The position numbers and the translations under genes were made by a program. This document shows positions 25,901 through 37,640 of a DNA stretch of 64,000 bases, piece by piece. Origin of the DNA: Polytrichum commune (taxonomy: Eukaryota > Streptophyta > Polytrichopsida > Polytrichales > Polytrichaceae); assembly GCA_950295325.1 (NCBI GenBank), contig OX485807.1:31589666-31653665 (forward strand), in the 5' to 3' direction. The notes under the pieces were generated by a model that did not search any database, was not told where the DNA came from, and saw only the letters and a program-made list of their open reading frames with translations. How positions within the stretch are numbered: the stretch's first letter is position 1; each line of letters begins with the position of its first letter.

Positions 25901-27449
25901 ACACTAGTTAAGAAGACCATAGTCAACATGCAAGGTGTCGACTAGGCTCTGACTTGTCAACCAAGTTGACCAAGTTCATAAATTCTAACACAAAGTTGTT
26001 ACCTTGCTCCTTTTCATGTGTGTGATGAAAATTTGAAAATTGAAAAGTCGTGTGACTACACAATGCATCACTTTCCTCATTTTAACAAACTATGTGGTCG
26101 ATTTAACAATTTCCTAACTTACTACGTTAAGATTTGGTCATTGGAAGGATGGAGTTATTTTAAAAAGGTACTTTTTTGAAAGGATTGACTGAATATGCCT
26201 CTAAAGTATCGTTGGGGTTTTTTCTTCGATGTAGAAGGGTTAGCCTTTAAACAGCAAGGGGGTTGACCAAAACTAAAAGATGTATTATATATGAACTATG
26301 ATTTGAATGTCTAGTGTGGAGTTGACTTGCTGAAGAAGATTGTGAAGAATAGTTTCTTTTAAAGATTCTTGGTTGGATGAAAGTATAGATAGATGGAATA
26401 AACAACATTGACGATTGCAAACTTATCATCCCATTCTGTTCGAAATCGCAATCAGAGTTTCAATAAAGAACTGAATTCACTTCAACCTTTACTTTAATTG
26501 GCTAAAGATACAAGTGACATACAAGGTTGACCTTTGGAAACATAAAATTCGTGATCGTGACCTCATTACTTCTCCACACACTAACTATAGATGAACTATT
26601 GTAACAATAGAAAAATATGAAGGGTGGACTGGGTCAAGCGGTGAGTACTTAAAAGGTGAAGTAGAGGGTAGAACACAATAGAATTTCTTAAGCTTCATAG
26701 GTAGTTCTATTCTTGGATAGCTTGTCTCTCATGTGTATTGCCTATAAATAAACACACATTCAAAGAGGTTTCCTCCCATTCTTGTCCTCACTAGAATTTA
26801 GCCCTCAATTTGGATGTTTTCTTGGGAACTGTAAATCGAGATTGATAACTTTTTGGGGTTACGAGGTTAGTGGGCCTACCATGTCTATATCTACTAAGAG
26901 AATTTGTTGATACATGAAAATATCCAGTTGACACTCCTAAAAGATAAGATATAGCTACCAATACCAGGTGGTTGCTCCATCCAAAGTTTAAGAATGACTT
27001 TCATCAAAGTGTACTATGTTATCAAGCAATCATTCACTAGTAGACCCCTTAGATGCAAACACCATAAACAATTCTCTATTTTAAAATGTGTTGAAAACCT
27101 AGGACTTCACGTACATGTCGCTTCACAAGATAACTTACTCTTTGACATCCCAAATATTTACCAAATAGAAGAAGTTGAAGAGTGCCACATCATTAAATCT
27201 TAATTTAATTGATGGGGAAAATCCAAAGGAAGGTAGGAGATCCCTCATCTTTCACCTCTCGTTGATGTTAATTCCAACTCCATTCGATGCAACCCAATGG
27301 CAACCATGTCAATGCAATAAAATCAATCCTCTCCCTCCCTCCCTCCCTCCCTCCCTGAGCTCTCGCCTCCTGATTCTCCCCCCTTATTGCCCACCTTACG
27401 CCTTCCTTGGGTCTTCCTTGTCCTCATATACATTTTGTTCATTGAAGCT
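19910..27449. other. Long region without a recognised gene
   Basis: No conserved coding exon was found in these 7.5 kb. A TATATAAA-like box at about 21477 and a telo-box-like AAACCCTAG near 21537 could mark a promoter, but the sequence downstream shows no convincing reading frame. Inverted triplets at 22300-22353 and a TGATCGAGC/GCTCGATCA palindrome at about 21958-21976 are the main local structures. A CCCT tract lies near 27331. Confidence 0.4.
22300..22353. repeat. Perfect inverted CTG/CAG triplet palindrome
   Basis: The arm 22300-22324, built of CTG units with two TTG interruptions, is the exact reverse complement of 22329-22353; the spacer is only AGCA. The TTG/CAA interruptions mirror each other, so the structure is not merely a simple CTG tract next to a CAG tract. 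It would form a strong cruciform or RNA hairpin. Confidence 0.95.
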
Positions 27450-27859
27450 CTACACTAGGTATTGTATTTAGTGTCATATGGTATTTCATGCCAATGGGGT
27501 AGGTTTTCTAGTGACATTTTTTGATGAATATGTTTACAACTATTGTCATAAAAGGTTGAAATTTGGAAGAGGCTCATGTTGATTATTGAAACAAAGTTTG
27601 GTATACTCTGCATGCTAACATTTGTATAAGGACAATTTATCATGAATAATTAAAAATTGGGAAAAAAAACACTTAGTAAGTCACCGTAATTGGGCAATGA
27701 TTGCAACATTGTAAATCTATAATGCCCGAATCCTTTTACAAGGAATGACAAATATTGTTAGGTTTACATGTAGTGTCCGCGACACTACATGGGTAGTTTA
27801 TGATTAGTATTGAGCAAGACAGATAAGGTTGGTGACACTAAATACAATATTTAGTGTAG
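27450..27859. mobile_element. MITE family A, copy 2
   Basis: The left end CTACACTAGGTATTGTATTT is matched inverted by AATACAATATTTAGTGTAG at the right, giving terminal repeats of about 28 bp. The interior aligns with the copies at 19520 and 33174. It is non-coding. No target duplication could be assigned. Confidence 0.75.
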
Positions 27860-28834
27860 TAAGTTCCAAAAGCATGACTATAAATGAAGAATTAAGTAAA
27901 GATGTGCAAGAAGCGGTGATATAACCCAAGGAAATATAACTCAAGTTACTACATGTTACTACCAGGAAATTGAACAATAAGGATTGCATTGAAGAACTCT
28001 CCAGACTATTTGTATAGAGAAAATCATACATGCAATATCTTAATTCTAAAGCTGGATTAGGAATTGCTCCCGGGTCCAAGTTCAACATTTGAAGAACACA
28101 TGAAGTGTCACAAGGGCCGCTCTTTCACAACTTGTTAAGGCTTTAGGTCACTCATGTTGACAATTTAGTTATCCGTAAAGTTTCTCAAAGAGGGATTAAA
28201 TCGTGGGTTTGATCCTTCTTTGAGAAAACTTTCTATTAAGAGCTTGTTAGCTCGTCATGTATCGGAGCCCGTTTTGAAAGTTGGGTGAAATTTGTGGGAC
28301 CTCCTCGTTGCACCTCTCAAACTTTGAGAGACTTTTAAGATTTAAAATAGGGTGTGCGCATGGGACCCGTCGTCCTAAATTCTAGATTGACTTATGTAAA
28401 GTTAGCTTTGGCCCACCCACCCTAGCAAGACAAGTTGGAAAACCGATTTTCAGTAGCCCAACACCACTCTTTGTGTATGATTATTCAAGCATCATGAAAA
28501 CTTGGGTGATTTTGTGTTGAGTTTTGTAAACTCATGCTTGGGACTAAACCCATGGTTTCATCTACTTTACTTCACAAATGACTCTGATGCCATGCTCCAA
28601 CTTTCAAACATCGGTGGGAGTAAATAGCTGCCTCAAGGCACAATTTCAAACTAATATTATAAATTTCCTTTATGAGTAACACTTAGTATGAAGCTTTTGG
28701 ATGCAATTCTGTTAAGAAAACAAATACCATCACACACAATACTCTCCTATTAAGTTGATGAATCATGTGGCACTTGTGAACATGTATGAATGTTGGCCAA
28801 TCCGACCGCTTTCAAGTATGATATGGAAGTTTCA
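27860..28834. other. No gene recognised
   Basis: AT-rich sequence between two MITEs, with only short frames lacking recognisable domains. I see no RNA gene or repeat copy. Confidence 0.4.
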
Positions 28835-29103
28835 TAGCCCTGCCACACCAGGGTTAGCTAAGTTCGGTGTGGCAGGGTACCACCATTATTTAAGCCAAGG
28901 CCTCGATGGGGTTGTGGCTGGGAATTGGTTACTTGCAAATCCTTCACTTGCTTGACATGCACGACTGGAGGCAACGGGCAGGTGCTTTGTCCCCAACTCC
29001 CTAGTTGGTTGATGCTTGCTTTAGGGGGCTCCCAATTTGGCGGGGGGGGGGGGGACTAGTTGGGTGGGACACTGGTCCCCCCCCCTGGCGGTGTGGTAGG
29101 GCT
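28835..29103. mobile_element. MITE family D with AGCCCTnCCACACC termini
   Basis: The left end AGCCCTGCCACACC (28836-28849) is matched inverted by GGTGTGGTAGGGCT (29090-29103). Directly inside the left end lies a second inverted partner GGTGTGGCAGGG (28866-28877), making a perfect 12-bp hairpin. TTTCA occurs on both flanks and may be a short target duplication. Long G and C runs occupy 29042-29086. No coding capacity. Confidence 0.6.
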
Positions 29104-29260
29104 TTCAGAGGTTGATGAAGTCAAAGTCAATGAAATAGGCTCCTCGGTGTCAACTCCCACCCTAGATGAAATCTGCAACAAATTATCTTTTACATGTACA
29201 TATGATACCTAGTCATAATCTCTCAACTATCATTCACACATTCAAATTCTCTTTGACTCT

Positions 29261-29786
29261 ATCATTTATGGTATTTAGTGTCACATGCACTATTTGCAAA
29301 GGCCTAGACTAGATGCCTCAAGGTCTCAAAGGACCATGTCCGCTAATTGCCAATATGATGCTATTCATCAACATAAGTAACTTTTTTTAAGTGAAAAATA
29401 TTTACATTATGACATTTTAGTATAGCACGTTGGGATACTTGAGATGATAGTTCTACGATATGTTTTAATATGCAAGGAGGAAGATATTATGGAGCATACT
29501 AATGGCAAGGGTCAAGTGTATACACTTTAGCAAGAAAGAGGAAGATATTCTTGAGCATATTGATGCCAAGTGTCATTTATGTGCACTTTAGATAACTGGT
29601 AGACTGGTGTGTAACATAGGCACACACCTCATAGCAAGTATTGAACATACTCATGCCAATATAAGCGCATGTGAATGCCATGGGCATGGGATGACACTAA
29701 TGGTGAAGTTGTTGGTTATTAGTGTAACCTAGCATACACCTCAAAATAGGGTAAGTGACACTAAATACCATAAACATTGTACTACA
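29261..29786. mobile_element. MITE family B, intact reference copy
   Basis: TTTATGGTATTTAGTGTCAC at the left is matched perfectly inverted by GTGACACTAAATACCATAAA at the right. The roughly 526-bp interior is the reverse complement of 42510-43041 plus 56366-56399. That pair is one copy split by the large retrotransposon, and this copy shows what the site looked like before insertion. Non-coding; its terminal motif is shared with family A. Confidence 0.8.
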
Positions 29787-31300
29787 ACGTGTGCAACCAA
29801 TGCATAGCCTTTACTTGTTTCCATTGTGCAAGTCTTGGGTAAATGTTCACAAACCCTATTGAGGGTTGGGGAGGGTGGAAACACTAATTTCAATTGTAGA
29901 GCATGGATGTTGCTATATTTGGATAATTAAACCCGATTTCAAAGGTCAAAGATCACAAATAACTCTAGTGAGCTTAAATTGGGATGATAAGCAACCATAA
30001 TATAAAGGGTTAGTTTCGCTATTTACCCCTTGGTAGGTGTTAGGAAACCAAACCGGCGAGTATCATAGTGGACCCCCTTACTGTTTTGGAGAATTTGGTT
30101 TCTAGATGGAGGAGTGAGAGAGTGTTCACCCTTGATCAAAGGTCACATGGGTTTAAACTTTGTCCGAGGTGGGTTTATAGAGCATGATTGAAGGTCAAAG
30201 CGTATTACAACATTTCCTAGGAGGCCTCTTTTGGGAAAGTTGAGGTCCAGGGGCCTTCAAGTAACTACTGGGCATAATTGGTATTTGGTGAGTGTGGGTG
30301 TTTAGGGTTGGTGGGTACATGTTGAAGTAGAGCGATAATGGGTGCTAAGGTTTATTGATGGGGCGGGGGGATTGTCAACTTGAGGTTGAGTAAGATGGTT
30401 GGTGGGTGCCTTGGTTTTTTTAGATTCTAAGGTCCATGTTCAAACCCATGCAACCTCTTCAGAAGTTTAATTGTGTAAGAAATTTGCTAACCCTTGATTG
30501 AGAATTTGGACATGTCCTATAAATTACGCCATTCATATCTACAAATTATGGCCCATTATTAGTTTGATATGCCATGATAATATTGGTCAATGTAGTTTTT
30601 TTAATCCACATCATTTTTGAGCCCCAAAATATCATCTTTTCAAGATTAGAAATATAGAATCCATTTGTTTTACAAACATGAATTATTATGGGTAGAAAAA
30701 CTATTGGGTAAATATTATACCAAAACATCATTTAAAATTATTCAACCCACACATAAAACACAATGGGCCTCATAATAACTACCCACTCTAATTGTCAACC
30801 CATGATATTAGCATGTGTGATTGGTGACCTTTCGCAACTTTTGAGTTTCGTTAATGTTGTTATAGTGCAATCCACACTAACTCCATAAATGCCCTCCAAA
30901 GTCTGCCAATTTCACTTGCCAATGTCAAAGCCATGTGGTGTCAATGGGTTGCCGCACCATGCATGTCTAGGCCACTCTCAACATTCTCAACTATGAGGTT
31001 CCATGCTCCGGTGGTGAACTCGCTTGCCACCCATAATTTACACTTGATGGGCTCTCACATACCATGAGAAGGTATGTCAAATTTATAGAGGACAATAGTA
31101 ATTGGTATAGATGTCACCTAGTCACGTCAAGCGAGCATAAGAAGGAAAGGAAGAATGGTCTAGAGTCTAAGTGGTTTGGCACCTCTATAGCATCACCTTA
31201 GAGGAATATTGATAAGGTTTTTTAACCACACCCAACGGGGCAAGTCCCAAGTAGGATATCTTATTTGGGATGAGTGCATCACGTACGCCAATTCTTTAGC
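29787..31300. other. No gene recognised
   Basis: AT-rich intergenic sequence. I see short frames only and no recognisable repeat copy, RNA gene or regulatory element. Confidence 0.4.
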
Positions 31301-31319
31301 TTGAAATTAGTGTGGGCCA

Positions 31320-31386
31320 CATTAATTTATTTCCTAGGAAATTGATGTGGGTGAATATTCTAATGTAGACTACTTTCAATCTAAGG

Positions 31387-31420
<34 letters not shown>

Positions 31421-32120
31421 ATTGTAAGGTGTTGGTCAGAATTCCCAAGGAAGATAGAGGGAAAGACCTAGGATTTTGGAGCTATGCTACTAACACCTTG
31501 ACTAAACAATTAGAGATTGTGGCATGTGTTAATTATAATCTATATTGGTTTTCCACCCACACTAATACGACTATTTAGTGTACTTAGGTGCAAACAAAAG
31601 AACAAAAATCAATGCACCCCTTTCATCATATTATATCTAGATTCGAGTTACTAGCATGGGAAACATTATTGCTAAGTAGTAGCTACTTTAAATAGTCCTT
31701 TTGGTGTGGGCTACATGAGTTCTCTAGAGAACCCATATTAATTCTCATATATGAGAATTAATGTGGGCCGAGTTTATCTTTAACCTACATAATATCTTTT
31801 GATTATAATCAGTGTAGGAGAGATTATTTTTTCTCATAGGAAATAAATGTGGGTAAATACTCTATTTATGCTACTTTGATGTAAGGTGACTACTTTATTT
31901 TATGTAAGTTGTTGGTTGGGAGTCTCAAAGAAGATTGAGGGGGGGGGGGACTGGGGTCTTGGACCCACGGTCTTTCCATCCTGACTAGGCAATTAGAGTG
32001 GCCCACATTGATTACTTCCATCCATATTCTCCAACCACACTAGCATGCATGTTTAGAGTACTTAGATGCAAGCAAAAAACCAAAAGGATCAAAGCAATAA
32101 AACCAATGCACTCCTTAAGA
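31320..32120 (+). repeat. Direct segmental duplication, two diverged units
   Basis: The unit 31345-31640 (GATGTGGGTGAATATTCTA ... TTTAGTGTACTTAGGTGCAA ... CAATGCACCCC) recurs at 31846-32115 in the same orientation with the same order of blocks. The first unit carries a TA dinucleotide tract (31389-31419). Between the units lie two perfect palindromes. Confidence 0.7.
31719..31762. repeat. Two perfect palindromes in tandem
   Basis: GTTCTCTAGAGAAC (31719-31732) is a perfect 14-bp palindrome, and 31737-31762 (13-nt half-site ATTAATTCTCATA) is a perfect 26-bp one. They sit only four bases apart between two duplicated segments. Confidence 0.9.
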
Positions 32121-32139
32121 TAGGCATGCTTAATTCCAA

Positions 32140-32900
32140 CATAGCAATAATATGGACATATGTATTTGAATGGTATGTGATTAGATGTTGATCTAAGAAC
32201 AAACACGAAAACATGTGTGTTCAAAAGGGATTGGATTACATGCTCAAAATATACTAACCATTCTAGATGTCTAGGGGAACCAAATGACCAAATGTTTGGA
32301 GGAACCGAATGCCCAACCTTGTCATATGTTAAGCAATGTGGCCGGATTTTAGGCCCCAATGTTTTTGAGGGGAAAGTGTAGTGAAGATAAATAACCTTTC
32401 ATGAACCGCCATTAGAGATGTTCATTATCCGATGGATGAGCCCAATCCGGCCCATGTTGAGAGTTCAGGCTAAAGAAAAGTTTATCGTGGTTTCTCCAAG
32501 CCATTCCGAAGGTTTGCCGCCAAGATTGTGTCACTTAGGACGTCACATGGGATGAATGAGTGTCTGGGCCCAACCATAGTATAATGTCCTTGGGGGCTAG
32601 ATTTGATGAAACCTGATGATCCTATTTTGCCAAATTCTTGGAGTTCGTGTCGGCCTTCAATCCAACCCCAAGTATAAAGTGGCACTTAGTGTAGTAGGGT
32701 AGATGGTCTTAAGTGGCTTGTTTCCTTAATTAGACCCCTATATTTGATTGGTATGTGGTTCGATGAGGATCAAAGAGCAAGCACAATAAATGCACATGTT
32801 TTAAAGAGATTGGACTACATCTTCAAATAATAATATCTATTCTACACTCAACAGTGAACATAGTTGGGAGGACCTATGTATTTAGTTAAGACATCAACAG
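32140..32900 (-). repeat. Dispersed repeat family R, two partial copies
   Basis: Segments 32140-32300 and 32730-32900, read on the minus strand, match the family R blocks seen at 4.1, 37.5 and 40.7 kb (CAATCTCTTTAAAACATGTG, TAGGTCCTCCCAACT). Between them (32300-32730) no feature is recognised. A long poly-T tract follows at about 32967-32991. Confidence 0.5.
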
Positions 32901-33173
32901 ACATGCACTTCCGATAACCATAACTAAAGCAGGGGAGGTCCGATTTTCAATATAATTTTTTTTGAATTTTTTTTTTTTTTTTTTTTTTTTTGAATTTGCA
33001 AATGTTTCATCATAGATTTGCTAATGCAACATGAGTTTTGTTGTGTACACCTGATTGGTTGAAGTTGGGAGAACATGAAAAATGAACCAAACAACACCCA
33101 CACACCTTAGTAGCTACTGCATCTCTCCACAAAGAATGATTTCACTGGCGTGTTGACCAACTGGGATGAACAA

Positions 33174-33565
33174 CTACACTAAATATGATATTTAGTGTCA
33201 TATGGCAATTAATGTCCCTATGGTAACTTTTCAGATGACACTTCTTATGATGAAGTGAACAAATACTGCCATGGACGATGGATGAGTTCATCCATTGGCC
33301 AAAACCCGACCTTCTCTTGTCAACAACTTGTGATGAAATAGTGTCATGGGTGATTGAAATTTGGATGAAAAACCACTTGGTAAGTGATAGTTTCTGTAAT
33401 TGCAAACTTCTAACTCTCTAATCCCCCAATTTTGTTTACAAGGAATAACAAATAATGTGGGGTTACCATTTAGTGTTGGTGACACAATACCGCGGTTTAC
33501 AATGAGTATAGAGCAAGACAATTAGAATTGGTGACACTAATAATAAGTACCATAATGTAGTGTAG
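33174..33565. mobile_element. MITE family A, copy 3
   Basis: The left end CTACACTAAATATGATATTT and the right end ...GTAGTGTAG are inverted. The interior is nearly co-linear with 19520-19909 and shares GTCATATGGCAATTAATGTC. It lies about 150 bp upstream of the putative promoter of the dioxygenase gene and so could contribute regulatory sequence. Confidence 0.75.
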
Positions 33566-33719
33566 TTTCATGGAAGTGGCAATTTACAAGATCGAAAGGA
33601 GTTGGAAGCCGCAGCAAGAACATGAGAATAGAACTAACTGAGCCTTTCCCCCTCTTCCCCGGAGGACCCCCCCCCCTTCCCCCTTTTCCCATCTTCCTCC
33701 TTCCGTCCCTTCGTCCCTC

Positions 33720-34655
33720 GAACTTATAAAATGCGAGCGCCGCACGTAGTCGTCTTGCTCTAACTAGTATCACTCCTCCGCGCTCGCATTCTCCCACTTC
33801 TCTCCTAAATCCCTCCCTGGTATCGGAGTACTTATACACGCTCACTCCCTTGGAAGGGATTGACTCACTCACCACCACGATTCTCCCTCGTATTCGTCAA
33901 CTTGGAACCGCTGTCTGCAAGCATCAGCCAGTTCACTAGTCACTGATCACCAGACATCTCCGCACCTTCCTTGCAGCTTGCTTCCGGCTACTTCCTTCCT
34001 TCGTATCCTGCCGTCAGGAGAACTTGCGAGATTGCGGTTGTGAGTTGACCTGGGTCCTGGTCGGGCTTGACTTCACCCTCAAGCTTTCATACCCAATTCT
34101 GTACCATGCGAGATTAGTTTAGAGCTGCTTCCGACTCCTAAGTTACTGTGACGATCATCAGAAGGTGCGGTGAAGTTGCTTCACCCCCGTGACGGTTGTT
34201 GGCGAGTGATCGAGATCAGTTGGTGCGGAGGGTTGACTGGACCCTTATTCTGTGGTAGTAAGTAAAGTGAGTTCGGACGTGATGAATGTGCGAAGGGGTC
34301 GCAATGTACAGAGAGTTGCGGCGATAAATTCGTAGGACGGCGGGGATCACTTTACCCGTTGCTGCAGCTGGAAGAGTTAAAAGTGACACGTAAGGCTGAT
34401 TGATTTTTGACTGAAGAATTGTCAACTAGGGCGTCGTGTGCGAAACAGCATCAACATAGCGAGCGGAGCAGCTGCTGATCATCCTGTACTAGTCGGAGCA
34501 GCTAGGTTACCTCGTAGTAGCTGAGCAGTTGTTGCGGACCATCACTCCAACGTCAGAGGCGAAGTTGGATTTATTCGAGGCAGCGATCAGGTGATCCTCA
34601 TCGTCGTCAACAGTAGGCAGAGAGGGCAGTTGGAAGAAGAGCTGTATTTCGATCC
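33720..34655 (+). promoter_or_regulatory. Candidate promoter and long leader of dioxygenase gene
   Basis: TATAAAA at 33725-33731 follows a C/T-rich tract and precedes GC-richer sequence, a typical core promoter arrangement. If transcription starts about 30 bp downstream, the leader is around 900 nt before ATG 34656. It may hold an intron, though none could be fixed. No other gene is visible in this interval. Confidence 0.35.
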
Positions 34656-36326
34656 ATGGCTATGACTGCGAGGCACAATGCTGCAGACCTGGCCGCAGTG
34701 TTGGGAAGCGCCAACACGACGCTCCGAAACGCAGGTCTGCTGTCAGCGCTCTTGCACAACTCGCAGCAGCTGCCTGCGATGTTCATCGATGCAGGCGAGA
34801 AGCAACGACCCGCTCTCAATGACTTCAAACTCTCGTCGTCTGCAAGTGAAAGGAGTAACCAAAGTGTCCAAATCCCGGTGATTGACCTGGAGTTGATGAA
34901 GTCTGATAACCCTGCGGTGCGTGCGGCGCTGGTGCGGTCAGTCTCCGAGGCTTGTGAGAAGTTTGGGTTCTTCCAGGTGGTGAATCACGGTGTTGACCAG
35001 AACTTGGTGCAGAAGTGTGAGAAGGAAGCGCACAGGATGTTCGAGCTTCCACTTGACGTGAAGGAGAGGGTGCACCGGCCGCCTGGAACCTCATTTGGGT
35101 ACGGTGCCAACACTTGGGTTAACCAGACTGTCATGCACTGGGCTGAGAGTTTCCACATGCAGCTTCACCCTACTTCCAACATTCGAGACTTCTCCGGGAA
35201 GCTCTTCACTGAAGATGATGCGTCCCAATTCAGGTACATGCATACATAAGTCACTCATTCCTCAAAATGAACTGTAAACAACAAATCTGGAACCGCAAGG
35301 AGGAGGATCTGCTATACAGATTCTTCCTTTTAAGCAAGCAGCAATAGGGTCACCTGTTTCTCCGAGTCTGAGTGTTATGTCAGAGGCAATGGAGTTTGTT
35401 TCCTGTTGTGAGGTCGAAGTTTCGAGGGGACTGGTGATGATGCATTGGAGATAATTGTTTTGTTTCGGAGGAATGTGTGTTGAGGATGCATCACTGACAA
35501 TGTTTAGTGATTGCATTTGCAGCTCGACAGTGGAGGAGTACATGGCAGAGATCGAGAGGCTGGCACGGCAGCTGCTAGAGCTTCTCACCGAAGGGCTAGG
35601 TCTGGAACCCACGCGCTTCAATCACTACGTGGACGAAGATAGGATGATGTCCATGCGCTTTAACCTATACCCGCCATGCCCGCAACCGGAGCTCGCCATC
35701 GGCTTGCGTGCACACACCGACCCCCACCTCCTCACCATCCTCCACCAGGACGAGATTGCAGGTCTGCAAGTGCACATTGATGACGAATGGGTCACCGTGA
35801 AGCCCCGCCCTGACTGCTTCGTCATCAACATCGGAGACCTCTTCCAAGTAAGAATTTCTGCCCCGTTTGCAGATTCTGTGGAAGTTATGGATTCTCATTC
35901 TGCAAACATGATGTCTGTGTGTGTGCTCTTTGTCATCAACATCGGCGCGCTCTTTTCTTAAGTAAGAATTTTTTTTCAGTTGCATACACTTGGGGATTTT
36001 GTAGAAGTTATGGGTTATCATTATTGTGTGTGTGTGTGATCTGACTATGTTTTTGTTTTCCGTTTTTGCAGGTTTTGAGCAATACAAGGTACAAGAGTGT
36101 GCTTCACAGAGCAGCAGTGAACAGCAGTTCGATGAGACTGTCCCTAGCGTGTTTCCTTAACCCACCTTTGAGTGCCACAGTGGAAGCTCCCCCGGAGCTC
36201 ATCACCGAGGAGAGGCCACAAGTGTACCGACCCTTCACATGGCTGGAGTATCTATCGAATGCTTACAAATTCCACCCGGCTAATGGAGGGGAGAGACATG
36301 AGCGATTCTTCCTGGCTCAGAGATGA
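34656..36326 (+). CDS. 2-oxoglutarate/Fe(II) dioxygenase, gibberellin-oxidase class
   Basis: Three exons (34656-35233, 35523-35847, 36072-36326) join in phase to 385 residues, the normal size for plant DOXC-class dioxygenases. The N-terminal DIOX_N part (VQIPVIDLELM, SEACEKFGFFQVVNHGVDQ) precedes the jelly-roll core. Ligands are visible: NLYPPCPQPELAIGLRAHTD gives His257 and Asp259, LSNTRYKSVLHRAAVNSS gives His313, and RLS at 323-325 is the 2-oxoglutarate-binding Arg-x-Ser. LTILHQDEIAGLQVHIDDEW is closest, from memory, to GA20-oxidases. It should be a soluble hydroxylase acting on a small molecule such as a gibberellin precursor or another diterpenoid, but the substrate cannot be set from sequence. 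Start ATG 34656 has a good plant context (CCATGGC). Intron 2 carries a partial duplicate of the exon 2 end. Confidence 0.9.
35819..36040 (+). repeat. Tandem duplication across exon 2 splice donor
   Basis: TTCGTCATCAACATCGG plus the following donor GTAAGAATTT (35819-35857) recurs as TTTGTCATCAACATCGG...GTAAGAATTT from 35929, and similarity continues through GGAAGTTATGG...GTGTGTG. The intron therefore contains a decayed second copy of the exon end and its donor. The first copy stays open for 37 codons if the intron is retained. Confidence 0.8.
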
Positions 36327-37369
36327 TAGATCTTCGGAGGAGCATCATCATCATTTCTCTGTCACATAATTTGTCTTTATGACTTTCTTCGCACATTCGG
36401 ATCAACGCTATCGTCATCCCTGCTGCTTAACATGTCACCCTCTCATCATCATCGCCGAGGGTTGGTCGACAAGCTGGGGCGAGTTATCATTTCGTGCATT
36501 GAGTTGGGAAAGAATCTTACTTGCTCAAAAGCCATAAATATTTGAAGCAAATGTCATATACAACTCCTTACATTGCACGAACCGGATTGTCAACTAGATT
36601 TGTTCGTGCAAAAGCTGCAAAAACAAAGTTCGGAAGGGTGTCTGCAATCAAACCCAAGGGATTCGGATTCGTATATAGTAAAAAAACAAATTGTACATTT
36701 TGAACAGATTGAGGCTGAAGAGGAGCGCAAGGATCCACTCGATCAATATAGAGAGCTTAGTGTCTGTAACCAAATTTTCGGAGTCCGCAAGATTATTAGT
36801 TTCAGTGGCACTCATTCACTTGTTGAGGCTTTTTTGGAGGCACGGTCAGAGAGGCTTAAGAGAAAGACAAAAAATCACATTTTCCTTGTGTAATATATGA
36901 TTCAAGCGGGTGCTGTCACTTATTGTTAATTGGGGATGATCATGGTTGAGTTACCGAGATTGCCTTCCATTTTTGAATAAAAGATCTCCTTGTCCTCCTC
37001 TATCATTCACCCATGTCTCCTTACAACAACTCATTCACTCACATCTCCTCACCTTATTCCTTTAATTAGTCTGTGATGTGCATACTGAGATATTGGAGAT
37101 GCGTATAAGGGCGGCTTCTTTCATTCTAATGAATTGCTTTTTCTAAAGCTTACTGGGTGCTGTTAGGGTTGAAGAGAACATTGGCTTCTGAATGAGGTAC
37201 TTCTACAATGATTGTGGTTTGGAACTAGGATGCGGTACAAAGTAAATATGCTGATCATGCATGTAGGCAACAGCACACAAGATCATGGCACATTAGTTGT
37301 TGTTATGGAAGTACACTATCACCTGCCACAACCAATGCACTTGTGGCTAAATAAGGTATGTGGACACTA
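36327..37369. other. Region 3' of dioxygenase gene, no gene recognised
   Basis: The first part is presumably 3' untranslated. At 36573-36893 there is an open frame with charged residues (EQIEAEEERKDPLDQYREL), but it has no ATG near its start and no recognised domain, so I do not call it a gene. The rest is AT-rich. Confidence 0.35.
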
Positions 37370-37640
37370 CCAACTCCACAAACATTTCCGAGGGTTGGGC
37401 CGGCTTGGGAAACATCTCGTCCTGTTAACAACTGCATATCACAAAGATTTCCATGTCAAGTTTCAAAATCAGAGTTGAGATGCAAAAGTTTATAATATGT
37501 CAAAGTGAAGATTCTCTCTTTAAACAATCACATAGACCCCTCCCAACTCCCGGATTGTGTTGGATCTTAATGAACCTAGAGTGGTTGAGATGCTTCGATC
37601 ACAAAATTCAATCTTCTCGTAACATGTGCCTTTTCAGTGT
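37370..37640 (+). repeat. Dispersed repeat family R, copy
   Basis: Direct-orientation relative of 40630-40880: both hold CACATTTCCGA/CACTTCCGA, TCACAAAGATT, GCAAAAGTT, TCAAAGTGAAGATT and CAATCACAT..CTCCCAA in order. It has no coding capacity. Confidence 0.6.

Noticed and set aside
27331-27357. CCCT tandem tract, tested as part of a CRISPR-like or minisatellite array
   Set aside because: Simple tetranucleotide tract without spacers; no CRISPR array exists in this window.
36573-36893. 106-codon frame after the dioxygenase gene
   Set aside because: It begins at TTG, overlaps another open frame and matches no family I know; probably 3' untranslated or intergenic.
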